64,000 nt of DNA from Rhodococcus sp. SBT000017 (GTDB taxonomy: Bacteria > Actinomycetota > Actinomycetes > Mycobacteriales > Mycobacteriaceae), in NCBI RefSeq assembly GCF_003688915.1, contig NZ_REFU01000001.1:4154001-4218000 (forward strand), in the 5' to 3' direction. A program made the translations under genes and the position numbers. The notes below the pieces were generated by a model. It had not been told where the DNA came from and ran no database searches. It saw only the letters and a list, made by a program, of their open reading frames with translations. The stretch's first letter is position 1. Every line of letters begins with the position of its first letter. This document shows positions 11,009 to 19,249 of the stretch, piece by piece.

Positions 11009-12682
11009 ATGGGCATCCAGAAGGACAAGGTCCTGACCGTCACCGATCTGACGGTCGAGTTCGAGGTCGAGAAGGTATGGCGCAAGGCCGTCGACAGCGT
11101 CTCGTTCACTGTCGCCTCCGGCGAGGTGTTGGCCATCGTCGGCGAATCCGGATCCGGTAAGTCGACCACCGCGATGGCCATTCCCGGTCTGCTGGCCGAT
11201 AATTCGCGGGTGTCGGGCAGCATCAAGCTCGGCGAGAAGGAACTGGTCGGGCTGCCCGAGAAGCAGCTCGCACCCATTCGTGGCAAGAACGTCGCGGTGA
11301 TCTTCCAGGAGCCCATGACGGCGCTCAATCCGGTGTATTCGATCGGCTGGCAGATCACCGAGGCCATCCGGGCGCACACCTCGCTGTCGAAGAAGGAAGC
11401 GAAGGCGCGGGCCGTCGAGCTCCTCAAGCTCGTCGAGATGCCGGATCCGGAAACGCGGGTGAACTTCTACCCGCACCAGCTCTCCGGTGGTCAGCGTCAG
11501 CGCGCCATGATCGCCCAGGCGCTGTCCTCGGACCCGTCACTGCTGATCGCGGACGAGCCGACCACCGCCCTGGACGTGACGGTGCAGGCCGAGATTCTCG
11601 ACCTGATGCGCGATCTGCGAAATCGCATCGACGCCTCCATCGTGCTGATCACCCACGACATGGGTGTGGTGGCAGACATGGCCGACCGCATCGCGGTGAT
11701 GAAGGACGGCGTCATCGTCGAAACAGACGCTGCGCGAACCATATTCAAGAATGCATCGCATCCGTACACGCAGCAGTTGCTCGCCTCGGTTCCGCACCTG
11801 GGCAGCAGCATCGAGGCCGTGACCGCCGGGAAGATCGCCGAGCCAAGTGCCGTCGAGGAGACCCGGGCCCTGAGCATCGTCGACGGTGTCATCGAGTACC
11901 CGGGCCGCACCGTGTTCCGGGCCGTCGACGGGGTCAGCCTCGATATCGAGATGGGTGAGGTGGTCGGTCTCGTCGGTGAGTCCGGCTCGGGCAAGTCCAC
12001 GATCGGCAAGGCCGTGGTGGGGCTGAACAAGCTGACCGGCGGCTCGTTGTCGATCGCGGGTGTCGATATCACCAACCTGTCTAATCGCGAACTGCGTTCG
12101 GTGCGAAGCAAGGTCGGCATCGTGTTCCAGGATCCGGGTTCGTCGCTGAACCCGCGCTGGCCGATCGGACAGTCGATTGCCGAGCCGATGCTGTTGCACA
12201 CCGAGCACAGTGCTGCAGACCGAAATCGAAAGGTCGAGGAATTGCTCGACCGCGTCCACCTGTCGCGGACCATGCGTAACCGCTACCCGCACCAGTTGTC
12301 CGGTGGGCAGCGTCAGCGCGTCGGTATCGCTCGTGCATTGGCGCTGGAGCCGACGCTGTTGGTGGCCGACGAACCGACGTCAGCACTCGACGTGTCGGTA
12401 CAGGCCAAGGTGCTCGAGCTGTTCAAGGAACTGCAGCGTGAGTACGGTTTCGCGTGCTTGTTCATCAGTCACGACCTCGCTGTGGTGGAGGTGCTGGCCA
12501 AGCGCATCGCGGTGCTGAACAAGGGCAAGTTGGCCGAGTTCGGTACGACGGATCAGATTCTGCGTCGTCCGACCAACGAGTACACCAAGCGGTTGCTCGC
12601 GGCTGTCCCGGTGCCCGACCCGGCCGAACAGGCCAAGCGTCGTCAGGCGCGCGCCGAGCTGTTGGCGGCCGGAGCGAAGTAG
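11009..12682 (+). CDS. dppD: peptide ABC transporter, fused dual ATPase
   Basis: Single polypeptide with two ABC ATPase domains, equivalent to DppD plus DppF, energising the importer. Domain 1 (about residues 5-275) has Walker A GESGSGKST at 45-53, signature LSGGQRQR and the DEPTTALD Walker B; domain 2 (about 295-550) repeats GESGSGKST, LSGGQRQR and DEPTSALD. Both sites look intact. The ATG at 11009 gives 557 residues; a longer frame upstream overlaps dppC and is not needed. Matches Rv3663c, which is also a fused dual ATPase. Confidence 0.93.
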   Translation: MGIQKDKVLTVTDLTVEFEVEKVWRKAVDSVSFTVASGEVLAIVGESGSGKSTTAMAIPGLLADNSRVSGSIKLGEKELVGLPEKQLAPIRGKNVAVIFQEPMTALNPVYSIGWQITEAIRAHTSLSKKEAKARAVELLKLVEMPDPETRVNFYPHQLSGGQRQRAMIAQALSSDPSLLIADEPTTALDVTVQAEILDLMRDLRNRIDASIVLITHDMGVVADMADRIAVMKDGVIVETDAARTIFKNASHPYTQQLLASVPHLGSSIEAVTAGKIAEPSAVEETRALSIVDGVIEYPGRTVFRAVDGVSLDIEMGEVVGLVGESGSGKSTIGKAVVGLNKLTGGSLSIAGVDITNLSNRELRSVRSKVGIVFQDPGSSLNPRWPIGQSIAEPMLLHTEHSAADRNRKVEELLDRVHLSRTMRNRYPHQLSGGQRQRVGIARALALEPTLLVADEPTSALDVSVQAKVLELFKELQREYGFACLFISHDLAVVEVLAKRIAVLNKGKLAEFGTTDQILRRPTNEYTKRLLAAVPVPDPAEQAKRRQARAELLAAGAK

Positions 12683-12713
12683 GGAGTGAGGGGAGGGGGT
12701 ACCGTCGTCTGTC

Positions 12714-13460
12714 GTGACGGACCCCCTCGCCCCGCTGCTGGAACTGCCCGGAGTTCTCGACTCCGCCGAACGTGCTCGCGACGCTCTGGGCGCGGTGCAT
12801 CGGCACAAGGCCAACCGTCGAGGCTGGCCGGCCACCGCCGCCGAGGCCGCGGTGCGTGCGGCCCGCTCGTCGTCGACTCTCGAGGGCGGGTCCATGGACT
12901 TCCCCCGCGAAGGCGAAGACGGCGACCCCATTCTGGCGGGTGCGCTGCGAGTCGCAGCCGCCCTCGACGGCGATGCGCTGCAGAACACGCTCTCGACGTG
13001 GAAGCGCGCTCCACTGCAGACCCTGGCACGATTGCACCTGTTGGCCGCTGCCGATCTCGTCGACGACGCCTCCGAGCTCGGCCGGCCCCGCAGCGATGCC
13101 GGTGTCGGCGAGCGACTCGACCTGCTCGCTCAGTTGGTGACCGGTGGAACGTCCGCACCGGCCCCGGTGATCGCTGCGGTGGTCCACGGTGAACTGTTGA
13201 CGCTCAAAGCTTTCGGATCGGCCGACGGCATCGTTGCGCGGGCTGCATCGCGACTGGTGGCAGCGTCGTCGGGATTCGACCCCCACAACCTCGGGGTGCC
13301 GGAGGTGAGCTGGATGCGTCGGGCAAATGCCTACCGAGACGGCGCGACGGGATTCGCCGAGGGCACGGCAACCGGCGTCGGGAGTTGGGTGATTCTGTGC
13401 TGCGGAGCATTCGAAGCCGGTGCGGCAGAAGCGACTTCGATTGCCGAAGCTGCGCAGTAG
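12714..13460 (+). CDS. conserved actinobacterial protein, Rv3662c-like
   Basis: Protein of 248 residues in the position of Rv3662c, function unknown. It is mostly helical by composition. The segment RAARSSSTLEGG and the C-terminal WMRRANAYRDGATGF faintly recall Fic-domain proteins, but the Fic catalytic HxFx(D/E)GN motif is absent, so I do not call it an AMP transferase. No signal peptide or membrane segment. The GTG start at 12714 has a GGAGGGGG stretch upstream. It follows dppD by 31 bases on the same strand and may be cotranscribed. A strong hairpin lies just after it, though its T tract faces the other strand. Confidence 0.6.
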   Translation: MTDPLAPLLELPGVLDSAERARDALGAVHRHKANRRGWPATAAEAAVRAARSSSTLEGGSMDFPREGEDGDPILAGALRVAAALDGDALQNTLSTWKRAPLQTLARLHLLAAADLVDDASELGRPRSDAGVGERLDLLAQLVTGGTSAPAPVIAAVVHGELLTLKAFGSADGIVARAASRLVAASSGFDPHNLGVPEVSWMRRANAYRDGATGFAEGTATGVGSWVILCCGAFEAGAAEATSIAEAAQ

Positions 13461-13475
13461 ATGATGTGAGCACAT

Positions 13476-13779
13476 AAAAGGGCGGCGATGTCGACTTGCG
13501 TCGACGTCGCCGCCCGTTAGCACGGAGCGCCTGGTTACCAAGCGTGCACAGGTGGGCTGTGATGGACTACCACGTGGCCTCGGCGAGAATTCGACGGTGA
13601 TGAGGTCATCCCTGCAACCGGTGCAGGGTTCTTGCTGATCACTGGCGAATGTCGCAGGCCCACAGCGCTTCTGCCATTAGGTGGCAAGCTCCGCGTGGGT
13701 GCCGGTGTCCGTGCTGGGAATCCCGGTCGGGAGAGCGAATCTTCTCTTCCGATTCGTCCTTGGCCTTCCGTTCTTCCGT
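13476..13779 (-). ncRNA. Ms1/MTS2823-like abundant small RNA
   Basis: An RNA of about 304 nt is inferred on the minus strand. In mycobacteria the very abundant stationary-phase RNA Ms1 (MTS2823, about 300 nt), which binds core RNA polymerase, lies between the homologues of Rv3661 and Rv3662c and in this relative orientation; this gap is exactly that locus. The sequence shows a sigma-A-type promoter (TTGATG, 17-base spacer, TACAAA; 13814-13786), a predicted start near 13779, an internal hairpin at 13612-13630, and a 16-bp terminator stem at 13515-13480 followed by TTTT on the minus strand. An 83-codon ORF across the region has no coding character. Identity rests on synteny, length and signals, not on alignment. 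Confidence 0.78.
13480..13515 (-). terminator. intrinsic terminator of the Ms1-like RNA
   Basis: A 16-base stem (arms 13480-13495 and 13500-13515, one G-U pair) with a 4-base loop. On the minus strand it is followed directly by TTTTAT; on the plus strand only GTTAG follows. It therefore terminates the minus-strand RNA best, but could also stop readthrough from the plus-strand gene ending at 13460. Confidence 0.85.
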
Positions 13780-13785
13780 ACGTCA

Positions 13786-13814
13786 TTTGTACCCCGTGAC
13801 GCTCCTCACATCAA
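13786..13814 (-). promoter_or_regulatory. promoter of the Ms1-like RNA
   Basis: Read on the minus strand: -35 TTGATG (13814-13809), 17-base spacer, -10 TACAAA (13791-13786), then T. It lies just beyond the 3' end of the HAD phosphatase gene. The predicted start is near 13779. Confidence 0.7.
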
Positions 13815-13825
13815 GGGGTTGGGCG

Positions 13826-14671
13826 TCATCTTTTTCTTCGGAGCAGTCCGTAGGTGATTGCGCCGGCCGCAAGGGCGCTGAAACCTGCTGCGGCACTTGC
13901 CGCTACGGTCTTGCCGGACGGGGTCTGGATTCGTGATCGCAACGAGACCGGGTTGGAGAAGGTGAGAATCGGCCAGCCGCGGGAGGCCGCTTCCTTGCGT
14001 AGCGCGCGATCGGGGTTGACGGCCGTGGGATGGCCGACGGCGCGCAGCATCGGCACGTCGGTGATCGAGTCCGAGTATGCGTAGCTCGACGCCAGGTCGT
14101 AATCGTGTTGCGCGGCCAGGGAGTTCATGGCGTCGACCTTGCCCTCGCCGTAGCAGTAGAAGTCCACCTCGCCGATGTACTTGCCCTCCACGGTCACCAT
14201 CGTGGTGGCCATGCTGTGATCGGCACCCAGTAGTTCTGCGATGGGGTGCACGATCTCGTCGCCGGACGCCGACACGATCACGACGTCGTGTCCGCGGAGC
14301 TTGTGGTCGGCGATGAGATCGGCGGCTTCGGCGAACACGAGGGGGTCGACGATGTCGTGCAGCGTTTCAGCGACGACCGCTCGCACCTGTTCGACGTCCC
14401 AGCCTGCGGTCATGCTCGCTATGTGCGCGCGCATGCGCTCCATCTGGTCGTGATCGGCTCCGGAGAGCAGGAACAGGAACTGCGCGTAACTGCTCTTGAG
14501 AACGGCGCGCCGGTTGATGAGTCCTTGGTCGAAGAAGGGCTTGCTGAATGCCAACGTGCTGGACTTGGCGATGATCGTCTTGTCGAGGTCGAAGAATGCC
14601 GCGACGCGCGCTGCGCGTCGGCCGGCCGGGGCGTCGTCGGTGCTCGCGCTCTGGGTCACGTTTGTCACCAT
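13826..14671 (-). CDS. HAD-IB family phosphatase, SerB-like (Rv3661 position)
   Basis: Haloacid dehalogenase-superfamily hydrolase of subfamily IB, related to phosphoserine phosphatase but probably acting on another phosphate ester. Motif I is FFDLDKTII with the nucleophile Asp, motif II SASGDE, and motif IV SYAYSDSITDVPML. A hydrophobic C-terminal helix followed by LLRRKR suggests a tail anchor in the membrane. The ATG at 14671 gives 281 residues against 287 in M. tuberculosis Rv3661; a GTG directly after it is equally possible, and no good ribosome site is seen for either. It is divergent from the 6C RNA and ssd. Confidence 0.82.
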   Translation of the reverse strand: MVTNVTQSASTDDAPAGRRAARVAAFFDLDKTIIAKSSTLAFSKPFFDQGLINRRAVLKSSYAQFLFLLSGADHDQMERMRAHIASMTAGWDVEQVRAVVAETLHDIVDPLVFAEAADLIADHKLRGHDVVIVSASGDEIVHPIAELLGADHSMATTMVTVEGKYIGEVDFYCYGEGKVDAMNSLAAQHDYDLASSYAYSDSITDVPMLRAVGHPTAVNPDRALRKEAASRGWPILTFSNPVSLRSRIQTPSGKTVAASAAAGFSALAAGAITYGLLRRKR

Positions 14672-14755
14672 AGTGGCCGGTGGTGACCGGTGGATGTTGC
14701 GCGGTGACACTGGCGGACTCGGTCCGACGCGGTCGAGAAAAACCGACGGTTGAAC

Positions 14756-14786
14756 TTGCAAACAAGGACGTCCACGGGTGTAGTAT
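14756..14786 (+). promoter_or_regulatory. probable promoter of the 6C RNA
   Basis: TTGCAA at 14756-14761 and TAGTAT at 14781-14786 with a 19-base spacer, or TGCAAA with 18. TG directly precedes the -10 box. The start would be near 14793. Spacing is longer than ideal, so only the -10 is reasonably sure. Confidence 0.5.
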
Positions 14787-14792
14787 TTTCTA

Positions 14793-14890
14793 CGAGCCCG
14801 GTTCATTCCGGGCGGTGTTCAGCCCGACCCCCCGGGGCTGAACCAGACGACCCTCGCCTCCTCCCCCCCTGGCGAGGGTCGTCCTCTTTT
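14793..14890 (+). ncRNA. 6C RNA (B11-like small RNA)
   Basis: Actinobacterial 6C RNAs are defined by two hairpins whose loops each carry six or more cytosines. Here hairpin 1 (arms 14817-14825 and 14835-14843) has CCCCCC in its loop, and hairpin 2 (12-base arms 14847-14858 and 14871-14882) has CCCCCCC in its loop and is followed by CCTCTTTT, forming the terminator. In M. tuberculosis the 6C RNA (B11) lies between Rv3660c and Rv3661, the same place and orientation as here. Known 6C RNAs repress mRNAs by pairing through the C-rich loops to G-rich start regions. The 5' end is estimated from the -10 box. Confidence 0.9.
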
Positions 14891-15005
14891 CCGGGGTAGG
14901 TCGAAAACTGGTACAGAAGTACCGTTATTCATCCACAGGCCCGAATCTATCCACATTTCCCCAAGTCGCGCTCATCTCGAGCAGATTCTCACGCACGCTT
15001 GGCGC

Positions 15006-16121
15006 ATGGAAACGGACTCGCGGCAGCGAATCGCGCACCCGGCAGTGACGATGTCGATCGAACTTCGCGGTCTCCGCGAGGACGTCTATCGAATCGCCGC
15101 AGCCGCGGATTGTGTTGTGGAAGAGCAGAACTTACTGGTCGGTATCGGTTCGACACGTTCGATGTGGGACCGCGCCGGAACTATTCTGCTCGATTTTGCG
15201 TCCGCAGAGACGGCCCTGTCGACTGGATTTCAGCGACGCTCGGGCGTCATTCTGGTCACGGATGCACCGCCGACACTCGACGACTGGCGAATCGCCACAT
15301 CGCTCGGTGCCGAGCATGTGATCTCCCTGCCGTGGGACGAGGACGCACTCGTGCGCATACTCGGCGAACCTGCGTCGGCACCGTCGGGAGACGGTGGAGT
15401 GATCGCGGTGGTCGGCGCTCGCGGTGGCGCGGGCGCATCCACTTTCGCCGCCGCACTCGGACTATGCAGCAGCCGCTCGGGTCGACGTGCGCTCTTGGTC
15501 GAGGGGGACCGGTACGGCAGCGGCCTGGACCTGTTGCTCGGCTGGGAGAGTGCTCCAGGTTTGCGGTGGTCTGGCTTGGTCGTCGAAGGTGGCCGAGTCT
15601 CCGGCGACGCTCTGCACGGGGCGCTGCCCTCCCGCGCCGGACTGTCGGTGCTGGCACTGGGCCGATCCGACGACCGGAGCGTCGGACTCTCCGCCGTCGC
15701 AGTGGCGGCTGTGCTCGATGCAGGACGCGCAGCGGGTGATCTGGTGGTGTGCGACGCTCCGCGTCATCCCAGCGACGTCTCCGACGCTCTGTATGCCGCG
15801 GCGGACCTCGTCGCGCTGGTACTTCCGGCCGAACTACGAGCCGTGACGTCGGCCGAGGCGGTGGCAGCGCATGTCGTGGATCGAAATGCCAACGTCGGCC
15901 TGGTCGTTCGTGGGCCTGCGCCGGGTGGGCTGAGGGCCGACGACATCGCTCTCGCCCTCGGGCTTCCGCTGTTGACGTCGATGCGCGCAGAGCCCGCGTT
16001 GGCCGAGCGCCTCGAACGAGGAGGTCTGGTGCTGGGCCGACGTTCGCCGCTGGCCGCAGCGGCCAACGCAGTGCTCGATACGTTCGCGCACAAGCCCGGT
16101 GGTCAGCGGTGGGCGGCATGA
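15006..16121 (+). CDS. ssd: septum site determining protein Ssd, CpaE/MinD-like
   Basis: MinD/ParA-superfamily protein corresponding to Rv3660c, which affects septation and dormancy-type responses, and also resembling TadZ/CpaE that localises Tad pilus machines. An N-terminal receiver-like region (about residues 20-120) precedes a MinD-like domain starting with GARGGAGAST. In this deviant P-loop both lysines of the usual KGGxGK are replaced (Arg and Ala), so ATP hydrolysis is doubtful. ATG start at 15006; 371 residues. The stop overlaps the tadA start by 4 bases (ATGA), so it belongs to the pilus operon. Confidence 0.85.
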   Translation: METDSRQRIAHPAVTMSIELRGLREDVYRIAAAADCVVEEQNLLVGIGSTRSMWDRAGTILLDFASAETALSTGFQRRSGVILVTDAPPTLDDWRIATSLGAEHVISLPWDEDALVRILGEPASAPSGDGGVIAVVGARGGAGASTFAAALGLCSSRSGRRALLVEGDRYGSGLDLLLGWESAPGLRWSGLVVEGGRVSGDALHGALPSRAGLSVLALGRSDDRSVGLSAVAVAAVLDAGRAAGDLVVCDAPRHPSDVSDALYAAADLVALVLPAELRAVTSAEAVAAHVVDRNANVGLVVRGPAPGGLRADDIALALGLPLLTSMRAEPALAERLERGGLVLGRRSPLAAAANAVLDTFAHKPGGQRWAA

Positions 16122-17302
16122 GCGCCGTCGTCACCGCTGATCTGCTCGACCGCGTTCGCGATCGCCTGGCTGCATCGGCCGACGCTCCGGTTCCCGCCAC
16201 CGTCGCCGCGGCCATCCGAGCGGAAGCAGGTGGAGTCATCGGCGACACCGATATGCTTGCAGCCCTTCGCGTTCTGCAAACCGAGCTGACCGGCGCGGGG
16301 CCGTTGGAGCCGCTGTTGTCCGAGCCCGGAGTGACCGATGTATTGGTCACTGCACCGGATCAGGTGTGGATAGATCGTGGGCGCGGACTCGAGCGCACCG
16401 ACATTCGCTTCGCCGACGAGGCTGCCGTTCGGCGGCTCGCGCAACGGCTCGCCCTCTCTGCCGGCCGTCGACTCGACGACGCACAGCCCTGGGTCGACGG
16501 GCGACTGCCGGGCGTTGGGCAGGGGGCGTTCGGCGTCCGCCTGCACGCTGTGCTGGCACCGGTCGCGAGCGGGGGAACATGTGTGTCGCTGCGGGTGCTG
16601 CGACCCGCGACGCAGGGACTGGCCGCGCTCCGTGCATCGGGAGCTGTGACCAATGACGGGTACGAGCTGCTGCGTCGAATCGTGTTCGGACGCTTGGCTT
16701 TCTTGGTCGTCGGCGGTACCGGCGCAGGAAAAACTACACTCTTGGCGGCACTTCTCGGGGAGGTGGATCCGGCGGAGCGAATAGTCTGCGTCGAGGACGC
16801 GGCCGAGTTGGCACCGGCCCATCCGCACGTGGTTCGACTCGTGGCCCGCGCACCCAATGTCGAAGGGGTGGGTGAGGTATCGGTGCGGCAACTGGTGCGT
16901 CAGGCGCTGCGAATGCGACCTGATCGCCTCGTGGTCGGTGAGGTGCGCGGGGCGGAGGTGATCGACCTCATGACGGCGCTCAACACAGGTCACGACGGTG
17001 GAGCCGGAACCATTCACGCGAACTCCCCGGCCGAGGTACCCGCTCGACTCGAAGCTCTTGCAGCACTGGGTGGAATGGGGCGAGACGCGCTGCACAGTCA
17101 ACTCGCCGCGGCGGTTCAGGTGGTGCTGCACGTCCACCGCAGCGCCGACGGTACCCGACGCCTCCGTGAGATCGGGGTGGTCGACGTCGACGCGACCGGT
17201 CGGGTGCACATTGCGCCGGCCTGGTCGGTAGATGCCGACCCGACGCCGGGCGAAGGTCGGCTCCTCGAACTGCTCGACCGCCGCTGCGGTGACGCCCGAT
17301 GA
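16118..17302 (+). CDS. tadA: Tad/Flp pilus assembly ATPase TadA
   Basis: Secretion ATPase of the CpaF/TadA family that powers Flp-type pilus assembly at the membrane. Of 394 residues, the N-terminal domain carries LLSEPGVTDVLV and DDAQPWVDGRLP; the C-terminal ATPase has Walker A GGTGAGKTT, the Asp-box VCVEDAAEL, His-box residues and the arginine-rich RMRPDRLVVGEVRG, followed by GTIHANS. The ATG at 16118 lies in a 4-base overlap with ssd. It also overlaps tadB by 4 bases. Corresponds to Rv3659c. Confidence 0.93.
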   Translation: MSAVVTADLLDRVRDRLAASADAPVPATVAAAIRAEAGGVIGDTDMLAALRVLQTELTGAGPLEPLLSEPGVTDVLVTAPDQVWIDRGRGLERTDIRFADEAAVRRLAQRLALSAGRRLDDAQPWVDGRLPGVGQGAFGVRLHAVLAPVASGGTCVSLRVLRPATQGLAALRASGAVTNDGYELLRRIVFGRLAFLVVGGTGAGKTTLLAALLGEVDPAERIVCVEDAAELAPAHPHVVRLVARAPNVEGVGEVSVRQLVRQALRMRPDRLVVGEVRGAEVIDLMTALNTGHDGGAGTIHANSPAEVPARLEALAALGGMGRDALHSQLAAAVQVVLHVHRSADGTRRLREIGVVDVDATGRVHIAPAWSVDADPTPGEGRLLELLDRRCGDAR

Positions 17303-18078
17303 CGGCCGCGGTGATGGCCCTCGCTGTGGCAGTTGCTCTGTGGCCGAACAGCTTCCGTCGGCTACCCAGCGAAGTGCGGACGGCGTCGAGCGCACCGCGA
17401 TGGCTGGTGCCGGCGTACTGCGCTCTGGTTGCGGCAGGGGCGGTGTGGTGGTTCGGCGGAATCTGGGCTGTGAGCGCAGCAGCGGTGGCGGGCAGTACCG
17501 GATGGCGGCGCTATCGTCGGCGACTCGAACGCGACCGGCGTGCCGAGGAATTGAACTGGCTCGCAACCGGAATCGAGGTGGTCATCGGCGAGCTCCGCGT
17601 CGGGTCCCATCCGGCCACGGCCAGCGCAGTTGCGGCGGACGAGTGTGGCGGCGTCGCGTCGTCCGCGCTGCGAGGTGCGGCATCGCGGTCCCGACTGGGC
17701 GGCAGGGCTGCCGACGGCATCGCTGCGTCCGATCCGTTGCTGGACGCGGAGCTGGCGCGATTGGCCGCAGCGTGGCGGGTAGCCGATGAGCACGGACTCG
17801 CGCTCGCCGAACTGCTCGACGCCGTCCGCGAGGACATGCTGGGGCGCAGACGGTTTCGCGAACGAACCGATGCATCGCTCGCCGGTGCCCGTGCCACTGC
17901 GTTGGTGCTGGCCGGTCTGCCGATCCTCGGAGTCGCCCTCGGCCAGCTGATGGGCGCGAATCCGCTGCAGATTCTGCTCGGCGGTGGGCTCGGCGGAATG
18001 CTGCTGCTCATCGGCACGGCACTGGGTTGCGCGGGACTGCTGTGGACGGATGCGATCACCGGCAAGGTGACGACGTGA
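17299..18078 (+). CDS. tadB: Tad pilus inner-membrane platform protein TadB
   Basis: Type II secretion F-domain protein of 259 residues, forming the membrane platform with TadC. Two hydrophobic helices lie near residues 34-62, then a cytoplasmic F domain (about 75-195), and two more helices near 197-250. ATG overlaps tadA by 4 bases; its stop touches the tadC start. Corresponds to Rv3658c. Identification rests on size, topology and cluster position more than on a strict motif. Confidence 0.85.
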   Translation: MTAAVMALAVAVALWPNSFRRLPSEVRTASSAPRWLVPAYCALVAAGAVWWFGGIWAVSAAAVAGSTGWRRYRRRLERDRRAEELNWLATGIEVVIGELRVGSHPATASAVAADECGGVASSALRGAASRSRLGGRAADGIAASDPLLDAELARLAAAWRVADEHGLALAELLDAVREDMLGRRRFRERTDASLAGARATALVLAGLPILGVALGQLMGANPLQILLGGGLGGMLLLIGTALGCAGLLWTDAITGKVTT

Positions 18079-18647
18079 TGTGGGTGACGGTGCTCTGTGT
18101 GGCAACGGCGTTGATTACGCTGCCCTCGGTTGCGGGCGGGTTGCACAGGCTGACACCTGAGGGCCGGGCGGTCGCCGACACCGTCGATGCGCCGACACCC
18201 GACCCGCTCGCGGTGGCCACGACCTTCGACCTGCTCGCCGCATGTCTGCGTTCGGGGCTGCCCGTCTCGACTGCTGCTGCGGCCGCAGCGCATTCCGCAC
18301 CGATCTCGTTCGGTATCGCGCTCCGCAAGGCCGCCGATCTGCTCGAACTCGGTGCCGACGCCGCGACCGCGTGGGACGCCGTCGCGCAAGATCCCGAGAC
18401 CGAGGCTCTGGCGAGGATGGCACGGCGATCGGCCCGAGCCGGGTCGTCCATGGCGTCGGCGATGACGGAACTCGCTGCTACCCAACGAACTCGCGCCGAA
18501 GACGCATCGGCCGCTGCGGCCGAGCGTGCGGGTGTGCTGATCAGTGGGCCGTTGGGGCTGTGCTTTCTGCCTGCCTTCATCTGTCTCGGGATCATCCCCG
18601 TGGTGATCGGACTGGCGGGCAACGTACTGGGCGGCGGTCTGCTGTGA
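18078..18647 (+). CDS. tadC: Tad pilus inner-membrane platform protein TadC
   Basis: Second, shorter F-domain platform protein (189 residues), like Rv3657c. One N-terminal helix, a cytoplasmic domain with DLLAACLRSGLPV and a paired hydrophobic C-terminus (LISGPLGLCFLPAFICLG and following). The ATG at 18078 shares its first base with the tadB stop (TGATG); a GTG at 18075 would instead give a 4-base overlap and one more residue. Both fit coupled translation. Confidence 0.82.
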   Translation: MWVTVLCVATALITLPSVAGGLHRLTPEGRAVADTVDAPTPDPLAVATTFDLLAACLRSGLPVSTAAAAAAHSAPISFGIALRKAADLLELGADAATAWDAVAQDPETEALARMARRSARAGSSMASAMTELAATQRTRAEDASAAAAERAGVLISGPLGLCFLPAFICLGIIPVVIGLAGNVLGGGLL

Positions 18648-18710
18648 CCGCCGCGCACACAGAATTCCGATGCGGAGATGCCGCGTCGGAGAACAGGGAG
18701 GGAAATCGAG

Positions 18711-18914
18711 ATGATCGAGAACGCATTGCAGGAGTTGAAGACTCGAATCGTTCTGTTCGGAGTGGAGGACGATGGCATGTCGACGGCGGAGTACGCGATC
18801 GGCACCATCGCGGCCGCGGCATTCGGGGCGGTGCTGTACACGGTGGTGACCGGCGACAGCATCGTGTCGGCGTTGACCGGGATCATCGATCGAGCGTTGA
18901 ACACAGCCGTCTGA
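18711..18914 (+). CDS. Flp-like pilin, DUF4244 family
   Basis: Small pilin subunit candidate of 67 residues, like Rv3656c. A charged N-terminal leader (about 1-23) ends in DDG, then MSTAEYAIGTIAAAAFG: a type IVb prepilin site with Glu at position 5 of the mature protein and a hydrophobic helix. The ATG at 18711 has GGGAGGG upstream; an upstream ATG at 18678 would add 11 residues. This would be the main structural subunit of the fibre. No prepilin peptidase gene is in the cluster, so one must act from elsewhere. Confidence 0.8.
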   Translation: MIENALQELKTRIVLFGVEDDGMSTAEYAIGTIAAAAFGAVLYTVVTGDSIVSALTGIIDRALNTAV

Positions 18915-18916
18915 GC

Positions 18917-19249
18917 TTGGGCGATGACGACGGTGCCGTGACGGTGGAGGCGGCGTTCGCGATCGCGTCCATCGTCGCGGTGATCGTGGTGTGTATCGGG
19001 GCGATCGTGTCGGTGACGATGCATATCGGGTGCGTCGATGCGGCCAGGGAGGCAGCTCGGTTGGCGGCGAGAGGGGATGCGGCCCGGGCTGTCTCGGTGG
19101 GGGAGCGGGTTGCGCCAGACGGTGCGCGGGTCACCGTCACGGATGATGGGGAGTACTTCGTCGCGCGGGTGGAGGTGGCGAGTCCGTTGCCGGGATTGAC
19201 GCTGTCGGCGGAGGCGGTTGCTGCTGCGGAACCGAGTGCGCCCGAATGA
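18917..19249 (+). CDS. tadE: TadE-like minor pilin
   Basis: TadE-family pseudopilin, 110 residues, matching Rv3655c. The N-terminus has DDDGAVTVEAAFAIASIVAV, a prepilin-like helix preceded by acidic residues, and an extracellular C-terminal part with Arg/Ala-rich then beta-rich sequence. The start is uncertain: TTG at 18917, 2 bases after the pilin stop, keeps the acidic leader, whereas a GTG at 18938 would remove it. The end overlaps the next ATG by 4 bases. Confidence 0.75.
   Translation: MGDDDGAVTVEAAFAIASIVAVIVVCIGAIVSVTMHIGCVDAAREAARLAARGDAARAVSVGERVAPDGARVTVTDDGEYFVARVEVASPLPGLTLSAEAVAAAEPSAPE

Noticed and set aside
13535..13786. 83-codon minus-strand ORF in the HAD/Rv3662c-like gap
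   Set aside because: Codon use is poor, no ribosome site, no family resemblance, and the region has promoter and terminator signals of a structured RNA.
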